Part shown: positions 15,489 through 23,647 of the stretch, one piece after another | How the letters are laid out: every line of letters starts with the position of its first letter | How positions within the stretch are numbered: position 1 is the stretch's first letter | Source of the DNA: Peptococcaceae bacterium | GTDB lineage: Bacteria; Bacillota; Desulfitobacteriia; Desulfitobacteriales; Syntrophobotulaceae | DNA: 41,926 nt | Assembly: GCA_009783315.1 (NCBI GenBank) | Contig: WRHI01000012.1 | Coordinates: 1 to 41,926 of the forward strand | Direction of reading: 5' to 3' | Notes under the pieces: generated by a model | Seen by the model: the letters and a program-made list of their open reading frames with translations, nothing else | Database searches by the model: none | Told to the model about the DNA's origin: nothing | Position numbers and translations under genes: made by a program

Positions 15489-15824
15489 CGTTGTCCGATG
15501 TCCACTGCCACTGTCCGCTGTCCACTGTCTACTGTCCATTGTCCATTGTCCATTGCTCATTGTCCATTGTCCATTGTCCATTGCTCATTGTCCATTGTCC
15601 ATTGCTCATTGTCCACTGTCCACTGTCCACTGTCCATTGTCCACTGCCCATTGTCCACTGTCCATTGTCCATCGCCCATTGTCCATTGTCCATTGTCCAT
15701 CGCCCATTGTCCATTGTCCATTGTCCATTGTCCATTGCTCATTGTCCATTGTCCATTGTCCACTGTCCATTGTCCATTGTCCATTGTCCATTGTCCATTG
15801 TCCATTGTTATAATTGTCCATTGT
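15489..15824. repeat. Large heptamer array (about 48 units) between pheS and pheT
   Basis: It is about 336 bp of 7-bp units, mostly CCATTGT, with CCACTGT, CCATCGC, TCATTGC and CCGCTGT variants (more variants at the end far from pheS). It ends at 15824, immediately next to the pheS stop codon (15825-15827 on the minus strand). Both strands are open in all reading frames through the array, so apparent proteins rich in MDNGQWT or SIVHCPL here are artefacts. Confidence 0.95.
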
Positions 15825-16847
15825 TCAAAACTGTCGCAAGAAACGCACATCGTTATCATAAATCAGCCGAATATCCTCAATACCATATTTAAGCATGGCC
15901 ACGCGCTCAACACCCATACCAAAAGCGAACCCCGTCACCTCCGCCGGATCATAGCCTCCCATTTCCAGCACCCGGGGGTGTACCATCCCCGCCCCTAAAA
16001 TCTCGATCCAGCCCGATCCTTTGCAGAGACGGCACCCCTTGCCCCCGCAAATCATGCAGGACACATCCACTTCGGCGCTGGGCTCCGTGAAGGGGAAAAA
16101 ACTGGGCCGCAGCCGGATCTCTCGGTCCTCGCCAAACATCTGCCGCACAAAAAGCAGCAACACCCCTTTCAGGTCAGACATCCGCACGCCCTTGTCCACA
16201 AACAGCCCTTCGACCTGATGGAACATCGGCGAGTGGGTGGCGTCGTCGTCATAACGGAACACCTTGCCTGGCGCGATGATTTTTACCGGCAGCGCCGGAC
16301 ACATTTTTTGCATCGTCCGCACCTGCACCGGTGACGTCTGAGTTCGCAGCACGATTTCCTCCGACACAAAAAACGAATCCTGCATATCCCGGGCCGGATG
16401 ATCCTTCGGCAGATTCAGCGCCTCAAAATTATAGTGATCTGTTTCTATTTCCGGCCCTTCCGCCACACTGAACCCCAAGCCGAGAAAAATCTCCTCAATC
16501 TCATCAATAACCAGTGTCAGCGGATGCTGATACCCGCGCCGCACGGGCAGACCCGGCAAGCTGATGTCCAGCGTCTCCTCCCGCAGACGGCGCTCCATCA
16601 ACACAGCCGCCATTTCCCCTTCTCTGTCCGCGAAAGCCTTCTCCAGGCTCTCTCTAACCTCATTGATCAGCTGGCCCGCCTCACGTTTAAACTCATTCCG
16701 CAGGTCGCGCATCTCTTTATACAAAGCCGTCAAAGTCCCCTTTTTGCCCACGGTTCTGACCTTGAGCTCCTGCAATTCTTCCGGACTCAACCGCTTCTCC
16801 AGCTCCCGCATAACTTGCTGCTCAATCTCATGAATCCTGTCCCGCAT
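15825..16847 (-). CDS. pheS: Phenylalanyl-tRNA synthetase alpha subunit
   Basis: About 340 residues from [12 protein letters not shown]. It carries the class II aminoacylation core: motif 1 region [18 protein letters not shown], motif 2 region [20 protein letters not shown] with [10 protein letters not shown], and motif 3 [15 protein letters not shown]. An N-terminal coiled-coil arm precedes it. [13 protein letters not shown] segment (about 276) resembles a small zinc site. The start at 16847 fits the family; an ATG at 16856 is also possible because AGGGAAGGGA spans the region. It is controlled by the T-box leader directly upstream. A heptamer array starts at the base after its TGA stop. Confidence 0.95.
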   Translation of the reverse strand: MRDRIHEIEQQVMRELEKRLSPEELQELKVRTVGKKGTLTALYKEMRDLRNEFKREAGQLINEVRESLEKAFADREGEMAAVLMERRLREETLDISLPGLPVRRGYQHPLTLVIDEIEEIFLGLGFSVAEGPEIETDHYNFEALNLPKDHPARDMQDSFFVSEEIVLRTQTSPVQVRTMQKMCPALPVKIIAPGKVFRYDDDATHSPMFHQVEGLFVDKGVRMSDLKGVLLLFVRQMFGEDREIRLRPSFFPFTEPSAEVDVSCMICGGKGCRLCKGSGWIEILGAGMVHPRVLEMGGYDPAEVTGFAFGMGVERVAMLKYGIEDIRLIYDNDVRFLRQF

Positions 16848-16891
16848 AACCCTCATTCCCTTCCCTGCGCCATATTTTACAAAATCTTTCA

Positions 16892-17255
16892 AAATAAAAA
16901 GGCCCGCGTCCTCGAAGGGACGGGAACCTTATCCCGCGGTACCACCCTGATTCGGTAACGTCTTGTCTCTCTGACAGTTGGTCTCTGAAGACCTGTCTGT
17001 CCATCCGACACACGCTGCCGCACTTAGTTCGCCGATAACGGTCGGCGCCGAACCTGCTCCGGAGTTGAAATTTAACCTGAAAGACGCTTTAAAAACATCC
17101 CACCAGGAGAACACCAGTCCGAACAGCTTCCAGTCAAGGCTGTCCTTCCCTGTGGTTACCGCCGCGTCTGCGGCTGGAACCGTTATACTGAGCGCGGCTC
17201 TCCCGTTCCCTTCCCTCTCAGTATGATAAACCAATGTTCTTTTGGTCTCCTTCAT
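16892..17255 (-). promoter_or_regulatory. T-box riboswitch leader of pheST
   Basis: On the minus strand the T-box sequence AGGGTGGTACCGCGGG lies at 16948-16933. It is followed by a terminator hairpin (CCCGTCC ... GGACGCGGG) and a T-rich run at 16928-16892. Upstream are a GAGAGCCG block and several stems, including CGCCGACCGTTATCGGCG. The specifier codon (TTC expected) could not be placed with confidence. The 17256-17518 spacer upstream has no recognisable feature other than a TTGACA at 17302-17297 that lacks a well-spaced -10. Confidence 0.87.
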
Positions 17256-17518
17256 TGCTGGTTTTTTATATGCAATTTTGACTTAGAGCCTCCCCTGTCA
17301 AGGGAATTCTTAAATAACAGATACATATCGGGAGAACCCGTGGCTTCAAAGATTTTCCAGAATAAAGAATCTTGAGACATCATCCCCATCCACGCCCTCC
17401 TCATTGCTTCATGCCAAAGGCATTGACCCAAAACGGGTCTTAGCCATCATGCTGAACGAATATACTGTGGATTATATCACCCTTGGGATTATATTTCAAG
17501 GAACCCTTTCAAGCGCTT

Positions 17519-17911
17519 TTAGCCGCCCGAGAGCATCACCATAGCACACCCTTCCACGGCGGTTATACCGTTTCCCTGGCAGAAATCCAGAATCTCCTGG
17601 CTGGCCGCGCCGGGCTGAATCAGAACCTTATCAACGCCAAGCGCCGCGGCCTCTTTGATATAATCGAGCCCGGCGCCCGGATTGATGCAAAGATCAATCA
17701 CATCAATTTTAAACCCTGCATCCGCCAGCTTGACACAGACTGTGCCTTGACCCGAGTCTGACCCGTTCCCGCCGCCCCGGGGATGAACGCCGGCAACTTG
17801 ATAACCATTCTCATGCAATTTCCGCAGAATCCTCGCCGCGGACTTCGACTCATTGAGAACATCGCCGACCACAACCCAGTTTTTGAATGGCACAAAATCC
17901 TTGACTTTCAT
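17519..17911 (-). CDS. CoA-binding domain protein (YccU-like)
   Basis: 130 residues. It is a small Rossmann-fold protein of the CoA_binding_2 type (the succinyl-CoA synthetase alpha N-terminal fold). VVVGDVLNESKSAARILRKL holds the nucleotide/CoA loop, GYQVAGVHPRGG follows, and GVDKVLIQPGAASQEIL and VEGCAMVML mark the later strands. Family members bind CoA but have no assigned reaction. GGGAGGAAC lies 4-10 nt before the ATG. It is 59 nt downstream of the thioesterase gene on the same strand, and may be in one unit with it. This is a conserved hypothetical in functional terms. Confidence 0.82.
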   Translation of the reverse strand: MKVKDFVPFKNWVVVGDVLNESKSAARILRKLHENGYQVAGVHPRGGGNGSDSGQGTVCVKLADAGFKIDVIDLCINPGAGLDYIKEAAALGVDKVLIQPGAASQEILDFCQGNGITAVEGCAMVMLSGG

Positions 17912-17970
17912 AACTGTTCCTCCCTGTTCATTTTCATCGTTCGTTCAAGTTTCAAGGTTCGAAAAAAGAT

Positions 17971-18426
17971 TCACTGCCGCCTCTTCTTATAATCCTCGCG
18001 CCGGGCTGCCGCCATAGCGTACAACTCTTTTTCATCGTCAGACTCCGGCACGAATGGATCCACTTCAATCGGACGCCCGGTGGAATCCAACGCAACCATA
18101 GTAAAAAAAGCAGATAAAGCCCTTTGTGGGCCGCGCCCGGACTGCATATCCTCAACATCAACAGTAACAATAATCTCCATTGACGTCCGGCCCACGTAAG
18201 CAATTTTTCCTGTGCATGTTACCAACGCGCCCACCGCGATGGGACGCAAAAATTGCAGTTCATCTACACGCGCTGTCACCACGTTAGCTTTGGCATAACG
18301 AATCGCTGTCGCACCGGCTACATTGTCCATATATTTCATGATCTCGCCGCCATGCACATTGCCGCTGACATTGGCCTGAAACGGCAACATGACCTGATTC
18401 ATGGTCAAACTTTTACGATCGTCCAT
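17971..18426 (-). CDS. Acyl-CoA thioesterase, hotdog fold (YkhA/YciA-like)
   Basis: 151 residues, normal for the family. It hydrolyses acyl-CoA to free acid and CoA in the cytoplasm. The hotdog signature NVHGGEIMKYMDNVAGATA (about 22-40) contains the helix with the family Asp. The strands VVTARVDELQFLRPIAVGAL and MEIIVTVDVEDM follow. The C-terminus is charged (REDYKKRRQ). The start codon lies 14 nt inside the end of the rRNA methylase gene, which implies translational coupling. The substrate range is not predictable. Confidence 0.87.
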   Translation of the reverse strand: MDDRKSLTMNQVMLPFQANVSGNVHGGEIMKYMDNVAGATAIRYAKANVVTARVDELQFLRPIAVGALVTCTGKIAYVGRTSMEIIVTVDVEDMQSGRGPQRALSAFFTMVALDSTGRPIEVDPFVPESDDEKELYAMAAARREDYKKRRQ

Positions 18427-19363
18427 TCTGTCTCCTCCTCAGTTCATAGAGCACAATCCCGGCCGTCACCGCCACATTCAACGATTCTACACCGTTGTAC
18501 ATCGGCAGAGACCAGCGCTCGTCAGCCCACGCCAGCAACTCCGGTGCGATCCCGTCGCCTTCATTACCAAGAATCAACACCAGCGGTCCCCTGCCCCCCG
18601 TTCCTTGCCCAGTCTCCGGGTCGACTTGCGTCGGCCCGGCTGAAACCGCCCCTGTTAGCCACTGAAACAGCGATTTCCCTTCAGGCGTCAAAGCGACGAC
18701 GCGGGTACCCGCCCACGCGCAAAAATCCCTGCACTCCGCCCCATCCATTTCTGTCAGCACCTGGAGCCCAAACAAACTGCCCATGCCGCCGCGCAGAGCC
18801 TTTGGCCCGTACGGATCGGCACATCCGGGCGTCAGCAAAACCCCTGCCACATCGGCGGCCAAAGCCACCCGTAGAATTCCGCCCAAATTGCCCGGATCCT
18901 GGATACGGTCGAGAATCAACAGGATATCTTTTTCGCCCGGCCCAGTCATTGACCGCGAAACCTCCGGGCACCATAACACAGCGGCTATCCCTTGAGGCGT
19001 ATCGGTCGTGGAGATTTTGCGCATAACTTGTTCCGACACTTGCACAAGACCGGCGCCGGCTGCGGACGCCTGAGACAGCAAGACCGATTCATTTGCGGCA
19101 TGAGATCCGCTTGTGACATCAGATCCGCCCGCCTCGCCAGCTCCGCCCGCCGTGTCAGCTCCGCCCGCCGTGTCAGCTCCGCCCGCCGTGTCAGCTCCAC
19201 TGACATAATAAACCGTTTCCACAGCCAGCCGCCGTTTCAGCGCTTCGGCCAGCAAATGCCAACCCTCGATCAAGAAACGGCCTTGCTCTTGCCGTCCCTT
19301 GCGGCGGTGCAGCGCGCAAACCCCCTTGATTTGGGGGTTTTGCACGGAAGCAATCCGTTCCAT
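18413..19363 (-). CDS. TrmH/SpoU-family RNA 2'-O-ribose methyltransferase
   Basis: 316 residues. The N-terminal substrate-binding domain is QGRFLIEGWHLLAEALKR. The SPOUT catalytic domain carries motif 1 ILDRIQDPGNLGGILRVA, motif 2 LVLILGNEGDGI and motif 3 SLPMYNGVESLNVAVTAGIV. It most resembles the YsgA/RlmB-like methylases found between rplT and pheST in Firmicutes. The target RNA is not certain. The linker between the domains (about 57-90) carries a Gly-Ala-Asp-Thr-Ala-Gly repeat, made by an 18-bp tandem repeat at 19123-19194. Its ATG shares one base with the rplT stop (TGATG), so it is translationally coupled to rplT. A strong hairpin (ACCCCC/GGGGGT) lies in the first 15 codons. Confidence 0.9.
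   Translation of the reverse strand: MERIASVQNPQIKGVCALHRRKGRQEQGRFLIEGWHLLAEALKRRLAVETVYYVSGADTAGGADTAGGADTAGGAGEAGGSDVTSGSHAANESVLLSQASAAGAGLVQVSEQVMRKISTTDTPQGIAAVLWCPEVSRSMTGPGEKDILLILDRIQDPGNLGGILRVALAADVAGVLLTPGCADPYGPKALRGGMGSLFGLQVLTEMDGAECRDFCAWAGTRVVALTPEGKSLFQWLTGAVSAGPTQVDPETGQGTGGRGPLVLILGNEGDGIAPELLAWADERWSLPMYNGVESLNVAVTAGIVLYELRRRQNGRS
19123..19194. repeat. 18-bp tandem repeat inside the rRNA methylase gene
   Basis: Three identical units CTCCGCCCGCCGTGTCAG (19141-19158, 19159-19176, 19177-19194) and a diverged fourth unit at 19123-19140. They encode a Gly-Ala-Asp-Thr-Ala-Gly repeat in the interdomain linker and keep the frame. Confidence 0.9.
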
Positions 19364-19740
19364 CAGGCGTTAGCCGTCGTGGCGGTTTGGGCCTCAACCT
19401 TATCCTTGGCCAAATCGACCAAGGCTGCGAACGCTGCCGGGTCGTTGATGGCCATATCGGCCATGATCTTTCTGTTCACATCCACTTGCGCCAGCTTGAG
19501 TCCATACATAAATCGATTATAAGACATACCGTTCAAGCGCGCGGCGGCGTTGATGCGAGCAATCCAAAGACGGCGAAAGTCCCGTTTTTTCATTTTGCGG
19601 TGGGCTGTGGAAAAAGCCATTGAGCGAACCACCCACTGCTTAGCGACTTTAAAACCGGTACGACCGCGGAACCCGCGGGCAAGCTTAAAAACTTTTTTAT
19701 GACGGCGATGAGCTGCCATCCCTCTCTTAACTCTAGCCAT
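19363..19740 (-). CDS. rplT: 50S ribosomal protein L20
   Basis: About 125 residues from MARVKRGMAAHRRHKK, the normal L20 start. The upstream in-frame ATG at 19770 adds residues no L20 has. The family blocks KLARGFRGRTGFKVAKQ, RDFRRLWIARINAAARLNG and MSYNRFMYGLKLA are present, and a short Ala/Thr tail is appended. It binds 23S rRNA early in 50S assembly. In Firmicutes L20 also represses its own infC-rpmI-rplT operon through the leader RNA. It is 60 nt after rpmI. Confidence 0.97.
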   Translation of the reverse strand: MARVKRGMAAHRRHKKVFKLARGFRGRTGFKVAKQWVVRSMAFSTAHRKMKKRDFRRLWIARINAAARLNGMSYNRFMYGLKLAQVDVNRKIMADMAINDPAAFAALVDLAKDKVEAQTATTANA

Positions 19741-19800
19741 GATAGAGACCCCCTTCATGTTCTTTGACAATATTGAGCCCAGCCCCGGGCCGGGTTGATT

Positions 19801-19998
19801 TTACCTGTAAGTTATCAGACGTTCGATCCGTTTGGCGTCGGAGCTATCCATAATAGTCGACTTTCGCAGATTACCCTTCTGTTTGGGCGTTTTTTTCTCC
19901 AGAATATGACTCTTATAGGCGTGGAACCGAACAACTTTCCCTGTTCCCGTTTTTTTGAAACGTTTCTTCGCACCGCTGTGCGTCTTCATTTTAGGCAT
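19801..19998 (-). CDS. rpmI: 50S ribosomal protein L35
   Basis: 65 residues, the normal L35 length, starting [27 protein letters not shown] lies 5 nt before the ATG at 19998. A 260-nt gap separates it from infC, which is longer than usual for this operon. The gap contains degenerate heptamers and direct CAAGTATCAA repeats, but no promoter or terminator is clear. Confidence 0.97.
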   Translation of the reverse strand: MPKMKTHSGAKKRFKKTGTGKVVRFHAYKSHILEKKTPKQKGNLRKSTIMDSSDAKRIERLITYR

Positions 19999-20050
19999 TA
20001 GAACCCCTCCATAATTCATAATGAGTTGACAATTAGAAACCGGACAAAAG

Positions 20051-20067
20051 AATATCCTTCAGATATT
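20051..20067. repeat. Variant ATATCCTTCAG hairpin in the infC-rpmI gap
   Basis: AATATCCTTCAGATATT can fold (AATATC/GATATT). It shares the core ATATCCTTCAG with the GGCTGATATCCTTCAGC units at 12713, 12732 and 40765, while the pairing arms are different. Confidence 0.5.
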
Positions 20068-20258
20068 CAATCTCACTCGTCTATTGACATAGCATTGAAC
20101 AATCAAAACAAGCAGCCAAAAATAACCAAAAACCGCACTCGCTATTCGGTACACGGTGCTCAATGCAAGATTACACTGTCCCGCAATTGTTCATTGTCAA
20201 GTATCAAGTAACAATTACCAAGTATCAACAGGTTGATATTGCTTGCCTGATACTGTTG

Positions 20259-20789
20259 TCAGCTGTCTATCGTTTTAATGGGCGCCAGAATCATGATCAT
20301 ATTGCGTCCTTCCACTTTGGGCTCGCGCTCAACCGTCGCCACAGCTGATTCTTCCACCAATTCCTTCGCCATACGCAGACACAGAACGCGCCCGTTCTCG
20401 GCATGGGTAATTTCGCGCCCTCGAAACATAATAGTAACTTTGACTTTGTCTCCCTCGCGCAAAAACCTTTGGGCGTTATTCTTCTTGGTCTCAAAGTCGT
20501 GTTTCTCAATATTGGGACGCAGCTTTACTTCCTTGATCTCCACAACTTTTTGCTTTTTGCGCGCCTCTTTATCCCGTTTGGCCTGCTCGTATTTGAATTT
20601 GCCATAATCCATGACTTTACAAACCGGCGGCTTAGCGGTCGGCGCAATCTCGACGAGATCCATAGACTTATCCATGGCAATCTGCAGCGCCTCTTTGTTA
20701 GAAACTATCCCGAGCTGTTCACCGTCATCTCCGATGAGCCGAACTTCCCGGACCCGGATTTCTTCATTAATCCGCAAGTCCCTACTAAT
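20259..20789 (-). CDS. infC: Translation initiation factor IF-3, ATT start codon
   Basis: About 176 residues. The start is ATT at 20789, giving ISRDLRINEEIRVREVRLIG. It is preceded by a near-perfect ribosome binding site, GGAGGTGA, 6 nt upstream. The first standard start codon (TTG at 20777) would remove the conserved first residues and has no ribosome binding site. IF-3 binds 30S subunits and rejects non-canonical start codons. Its own non-AUG start, known in many bacteria, allows autoregulation. The IF3-N domain covers about 1-75 (VCKVMDYGKFKYEQAKR links the halves) and the IF3-C domain the rest (RPNIEKHDFETKKNNAQRFL, VKVTIMFRGREITH). It is the first gene of the infC-rpmI-rplT unit. Confidence 0.95.
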   Translation of the reverse strand: MSRDLRINEEIRVREVRLIGDDGEQLGIVSNKEALQIAMDKSMDLVEIAPTAKPPVCKVMDYGKFKYEQAKRDKEARKKQKVVEIKEVKLRPNIEKHDFETKKNNAQRFLREGDKVKVTIMFRGREITHAENGRVLCLRMAKELVEESAVATVEREPKVEGRNMIMILAPIKTIDS

Positions 20790-21067
20790 AGGAAATCACC
20801 TCCACTTATTATACCGTCTTCCCAGTTTCCATCAAGAAACCCCCTATACCCCATATGTCACGGATATGCCACGGCCTATTGCGGTTCATGTTCACATAAT
20901 TCTATGCACACGCAAAAAGAAAAACGGGTTTCAATCCCGTCCTCTCAAAGCACACCGATTGAACGGAACCTGCCTCAAAAAGTTTCATGCAGGTCGTGTT
21001 CCGGCCTTACTCGTTAACCTCAGACGCCATTAGCGATTGAGGTGAGAAGCGGGGCTTCTTCTTGACA
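20790..21067 (-). promoter_or_regulatory. infC operon leader with attenuator (L20-leader type)
   Basis: It is about 280 nt of untranslated leader between the promoter and infC. On the minus strand it contains a possible stem (CCTGCATGAAACTTTTTGAGGCAGG) and then an intrinsic terminator (ACGGGATTGAAACCCGT followed by TTTTCTTTTT) at 20940-20913, well before infC. This arrangement is as expected for L20-mediated control in Firmicutes. I cannot fold it to confirm the L20-binding site. Confidence 0.65.
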
Positions 21068-21073
21068 GGTATT

Positions 21074-21103
21074 ATTATATATTAGATTTGGCTCGTCTGT
21101 CAA
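21074..21103 (-). promoter_or_regulatory. Sigma-A-type promoter of infC-rpmI-rplT
   Basis: On the minus strand perfect TTGACA (21103-21098), an 18-nt spacer and perfect TATAAT (21079-21074). It lies between the ylmC-like stop and the infC leader. Confidence 0.8.
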
Positions 21104-21112
21104 ATCAACCCA

Positions 21113-21406
21113 TCAGGCGTCATATTCATTTTCCGCCATGTCATAATAAGACACGTCAACAATAATAACTTCCTGCCCAATTTTTTTGATTGAATCCCAG
21201 GGTATATAGAGAGGTGGCCCTTCCCTTTCACGGCTTCTGCCAAAAATCCAGTCGAGCCCGGACGGTTTAGACGAGGAAGAGGACGTCACAAAAGCGCGGA
21301 TCTCGCCTTGGCTGTTGATGCGGATATCGCTGTCACCCACCAGGCCGAGCCGCGAGCCGTCACGCAGGTTGATAATCTCTTTGCCGGAAAATTCGCTGAG
21401 CAGCAC
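21113..21406 (-). CDS. YlmC/YmxH-family PRC-barrel sporulation protein
   Basis: About 97 residues. It begins (V/M)LLSEFSGKEIINLRDGSRLG and resembles the small PRC-barrel proteins YlmC and YmxH of spore formers, whose exact role is unknown. The GTG at 21406 is chosen because GAGGAGG lies about 8 nt upstream and the protein then starts like its homologues. A GTG at 21412 gives a 4-nt overlap with the upstream gene but almost no spacing. A loop of serines (about 43-47) and FGRSREREGPPLYIPWDSI follow. It is translationally linked to the membrane-protein gene upstream. Confidence 0.8.
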   Translation of the reverse strand: MLLSEFSGKEIINLRDGSRLGLVGDSDIRINSQGEIRAFVTSSSSSKPSGLDWIFGRSREREGPPLYIPWDSIKKIGQEVIIVDVSYYDMAENEYDA

Positions 21407-21408
21407 AT

Positions 21409-21843
21409 TCACAACCTCCTCTTCTTAGACTTGGTATTGCTTCTAACACGGGACGCCTTAACCACGGATCGTGCCGATGATCTTGCCGCGACGCTTCTTC
21501 TTGCGAATTCCCAAACCTTCACCCCATAGGGTTGAATTATGGCAATAACAAGGGAGAAGGCGGCCATGGGGTCAATCGCGAGAGGCATATAAGCCTGCCA
21601 GGTTTCATGCCGCAAGCCCAAAAAGGAAAACAGCAATTCCAAAGACAAATAGATTCCGCCTGCGGTACCAACCAGTCGTGCCACAGCCTGGGACAACGGA
21701 CTCGGCAACGTCGTTTTCGCGCCGGCAGAACGCCACTGTTTCTTTTTCAGGCGTTCGCGCACTGATAAGACAGCGCCCGCGCCCAGTCCTGAGAGCACGA
21801 GTCCGTTGATCCACATGCTTAAATTGGCGCTTTCAGCTGTCAT
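21409..21843 (-). CDS. Membrane protein of unknown function
   Basis: About 144 residues from MTAESANLSMWING. Two or three hydrophobic segments (around INGLVLSGLGAGAVL, LVGTAGGIYLSLELLFSFLG and MAAFSLVIAIIQPYGV) and a very basic C-terminal tail (RRSVAARSSARSVVKASRVR). I do not recognise the family. The start at 21843 is preferred over the ATG at 21867 because AAGGA precedes it. It is the first gene of a two-gene unit with the ylmC-like gene. The basic tail could contact nucleic acid or membrane lipids, but no function can be stated. Confidence 0.7.
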   Translation of the reverse strand: MTAESANLSMWINGLVLSGLGAGAVLSVRERLKKKQWRSAGAKTTLPSPLSQAVARLVGTAGGIYLSLELLFSFLGLRHETWQAYMPLAIDPMAAFSLVIAIIQPYGVKVWEFARRSVAARSSARSVVKASRVRSNTKSKKRRL

Positions 21844-21995
21844 AGTTTCCTTGCCTTTAACCCTCATCCATGCTCAAAGAGGCGCTTGGGAAAGTATATG
21901 AGCATACGATCGGCGGTATGACCTGACTCCTTGCGGCTGTAAGCTGCGCTATGCTACAATATAAAAGGTTCACTTAACGCTTAATTTACCAGGAT

Positions 21996-23573
21996 GTGAT
22001 ATTTTTGTACCATAGCAATATTCTTTTGTATCTTTATATCTTCTCGACCGCGATCGCTCTCTTGACCCTTATGGTTGGGCTCTACGCGCGCAGCGCGCCT
22101 AAGTCGCTCTGTTTTACATATGTTACGGTGGCCATTTTCATATTGTCTTTGGGTTGCCTTTTTGAAATTACAGCGACATCAAAAATCAGCGCCCTTATGG
22201 CAGCCCGTTTGCAGTACTGCGGCGGTCCTTTTATCGCGCCGCTGATGCTGCTTTTTGTCTGCGAATACTGCGATATTAAGGTGAATCGTAGTTTTGTCGC
22301 CTTGTTGTTTTCTGTACCTGTGCTTTGTTCTTTGCTGGTTCTTACGTACCCTTTGCAGCATATTTATTATATGGATGTCGAGTTTCTGACGAATGGCCCC
22401 CTTCCACGCCTCAAGCCTATCGGTTCGTCTATCTATTATATGTTTATGCTGTTTAGCTCTTTTATCCCCATTATGGCCGATGCGATTCTTCTCTATCATT
22501 GTCAGTGGCGCGACCATATTTTCAGAAAGAACGCGGCTATTATTGTTCTTGTTACGGTTTTCCCAATCCTTGGCACACTTTTACTCGCTTTCGGCAGGAA
22601 TGATATTGGTGTTATTATGTACCCGATTTTTTTAAGTTTGTCCTCTCTTCTTTTGTGTTACTCAATCCTCCAATTGGGTCTCTATCGTATCGCGCCTCTT
22701 GCCCGGGAACAGATCATCGAAACCATGAGCAACGGTTTCATTCTGGCGGATATGCAGGGCAGCTTTTTTGACGCCAACTCTGAAGCTAAGCGCCTTCTGC
22801 CGCAGCTCGCGCTGACAAGCGCCGGCACGAGAATGGATGATATCGAAGGGGTTACCTGGTTCCGCGACCGGACCGGCGCGTCCCGAAATGGTTTCAGCGT
22901 CGCTGAGCCGGACGGGGCGATCAAATATTATCGGATATCGGAAACTGTAATTAAGCAGGCCGACAAGTCAATTTGTCGCTGTCTGCTGATTTACGATGAA
23001 ACCGAGACAAAACAGCTATTGGATGAGGTCTGTTTGATGGCCGGACAGGATGCTCTCACTGGTCTCTGCAACCAGGGCGCTTTTTTCCGCAACGGGAGAA
23101 GGCTCTTCAACCAGATTGCCAAAAACAACGGTGACGCCTGCGTGCTGATGATAGATTTGGATTTTTTTAAGGATGTTAACGACGCCTATGGTCATCTTGT
23201 GGGCGACGAGGTTCTGCAAGCTCTTGCTGAGATGTTGTCAACACGCTTTCGTTCTACAGATTTGGTGGCGCGTTATGGCGGCGAAGAGTTCAGCGCCTTT
23301 GTGCCCAGCTTGTCAGAACGGGGCGGCCTTGATCTTGCCAAAAACCTGCGGGAGCGCGCCGCGAAACTCGCCTTTTCATCGCAGGGTTCCGTTTTTAGCA
23401 TCACGGTTAGTATCGGTGTAACGGCTTTTGACAGCGGACGCCATGAGGTTTTTGAAGCGATGTTGAAAGATGCGGACGCTGCTCTTTATGCCGCTAAAAA
23501 GGCCGGGAAAAACGCTATTTATGTCGCCAGAGCCGTCCCTAAGGGTGGACGAGTCTTGTTGGAACGAGCCTGA
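21996..23573 (+). CDS. 7TM-PAS-GGDEF diguanylate cyclase, paralogue 1
   Basis: 525 residues. Seven or more membrane segments fill about 1-225, with the pattern of the 7TM histidine-kinase-type N-terminal domain (RLQYCGGPFIAPLMLLFVCE). A PAS-like domain covers about 235-340 (IIETMSNGFILADMQGSFFD). A complete GGDEF domain follows (about 350-510) with DALTGLCNQGAFF, DLDFFKDVNDAYGH and GGEEF at 428-432. The inhibitory site RSTD is at 419-422, so product feedback is likely. The start is a GTG at 21996 with AGGA only just upstream; a nearby TTG is an alternative. It stands 74 nt before a close paralogue. A degenerate heptamer array begins at the base after its stop. Confidence 0.92.
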   Translation: MIFLYHSNILLYLYIFSTAIALLTLMVGLYARSAPKSLCFTYVTVAIFILSLGCLFEITATSKISALMAARLQYCGGPFIAPLMLLFVCEYCDIKVNRSFVALLFSVPVLCSLLVLTYPLQHIYYMDVEFLTNGPLPRLKPIGSSIYYMFMLFSSFIPIMADAILLYHCQWRDHIFRKNAAIIVLVTVFPILGTLLLAFGRNDIGVIMYPIFLSLSSLLLCYSILQLGLYRIAPLAREQIIETMSNGFILADMQGSFFDANSEAKRLLPQLALTSAGTRMDDIEGVTWFRDRTGASRNGFSVAEPDGAIKYYRISETVIKQADKSICRCLLIYDETETKQLLDEVCLMAGQDALTGLCNQGAFFRNGRRLFNQIAKNNGDACVLMIDLDFFKDVNDAYGHLVGDEVLQALAEMLSTRFRSTDLVARYGGEEFSAFVPSLSERGGLDLAKNLRERAAKLAFSSQGSVFSITVSIGVTAFDSGRHEVFEAMLKDADAALYAAKKAGKNAIYVARAVPKGGRVLLERA

Positions 23574-23601
23574 ACAGTGGGCAGTGGACAGTGGACAATA
23601 G
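23574..23601. repeat. Degenerate heptamer array after a GGDEF stop codon
   Basis: Four units, ACAGTGG, GCAGTGG, ACAGTGG and ACAATAG, begin at the base right after the TGA (23571-23573), in the sense orientation. Confidence 0.75.
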
Positions 23602-23647
23602 ATAGTCCCCTGTCTGCAGCTCTGAGCATTGAGCATGGGGGGAGAAC

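Noticed and set aside
15489-15824. CRISPR array
   Set aside because: The units are 7 bp and contiguous, without spacers, and no cas genes are present.
15489-15859. Long open frames rich in MDNGQWT or SIVHCPL on both strands
   Set aside because: They are a mathematical result of a 7-bp repeat without stop codons. They have no ribosome binding site and no protein-like composition.
16929-17255. Small protein on the minus strand upstream of pheS
   Set aside because: It lies wholly inside the T-box leader.
17297-17302. Promoter -35 (TTGACA, minus strand) for the pheST T-box
   Set aside because: The nearest -10-like TATAAA is 25 nt away, so the pair is not convincing.
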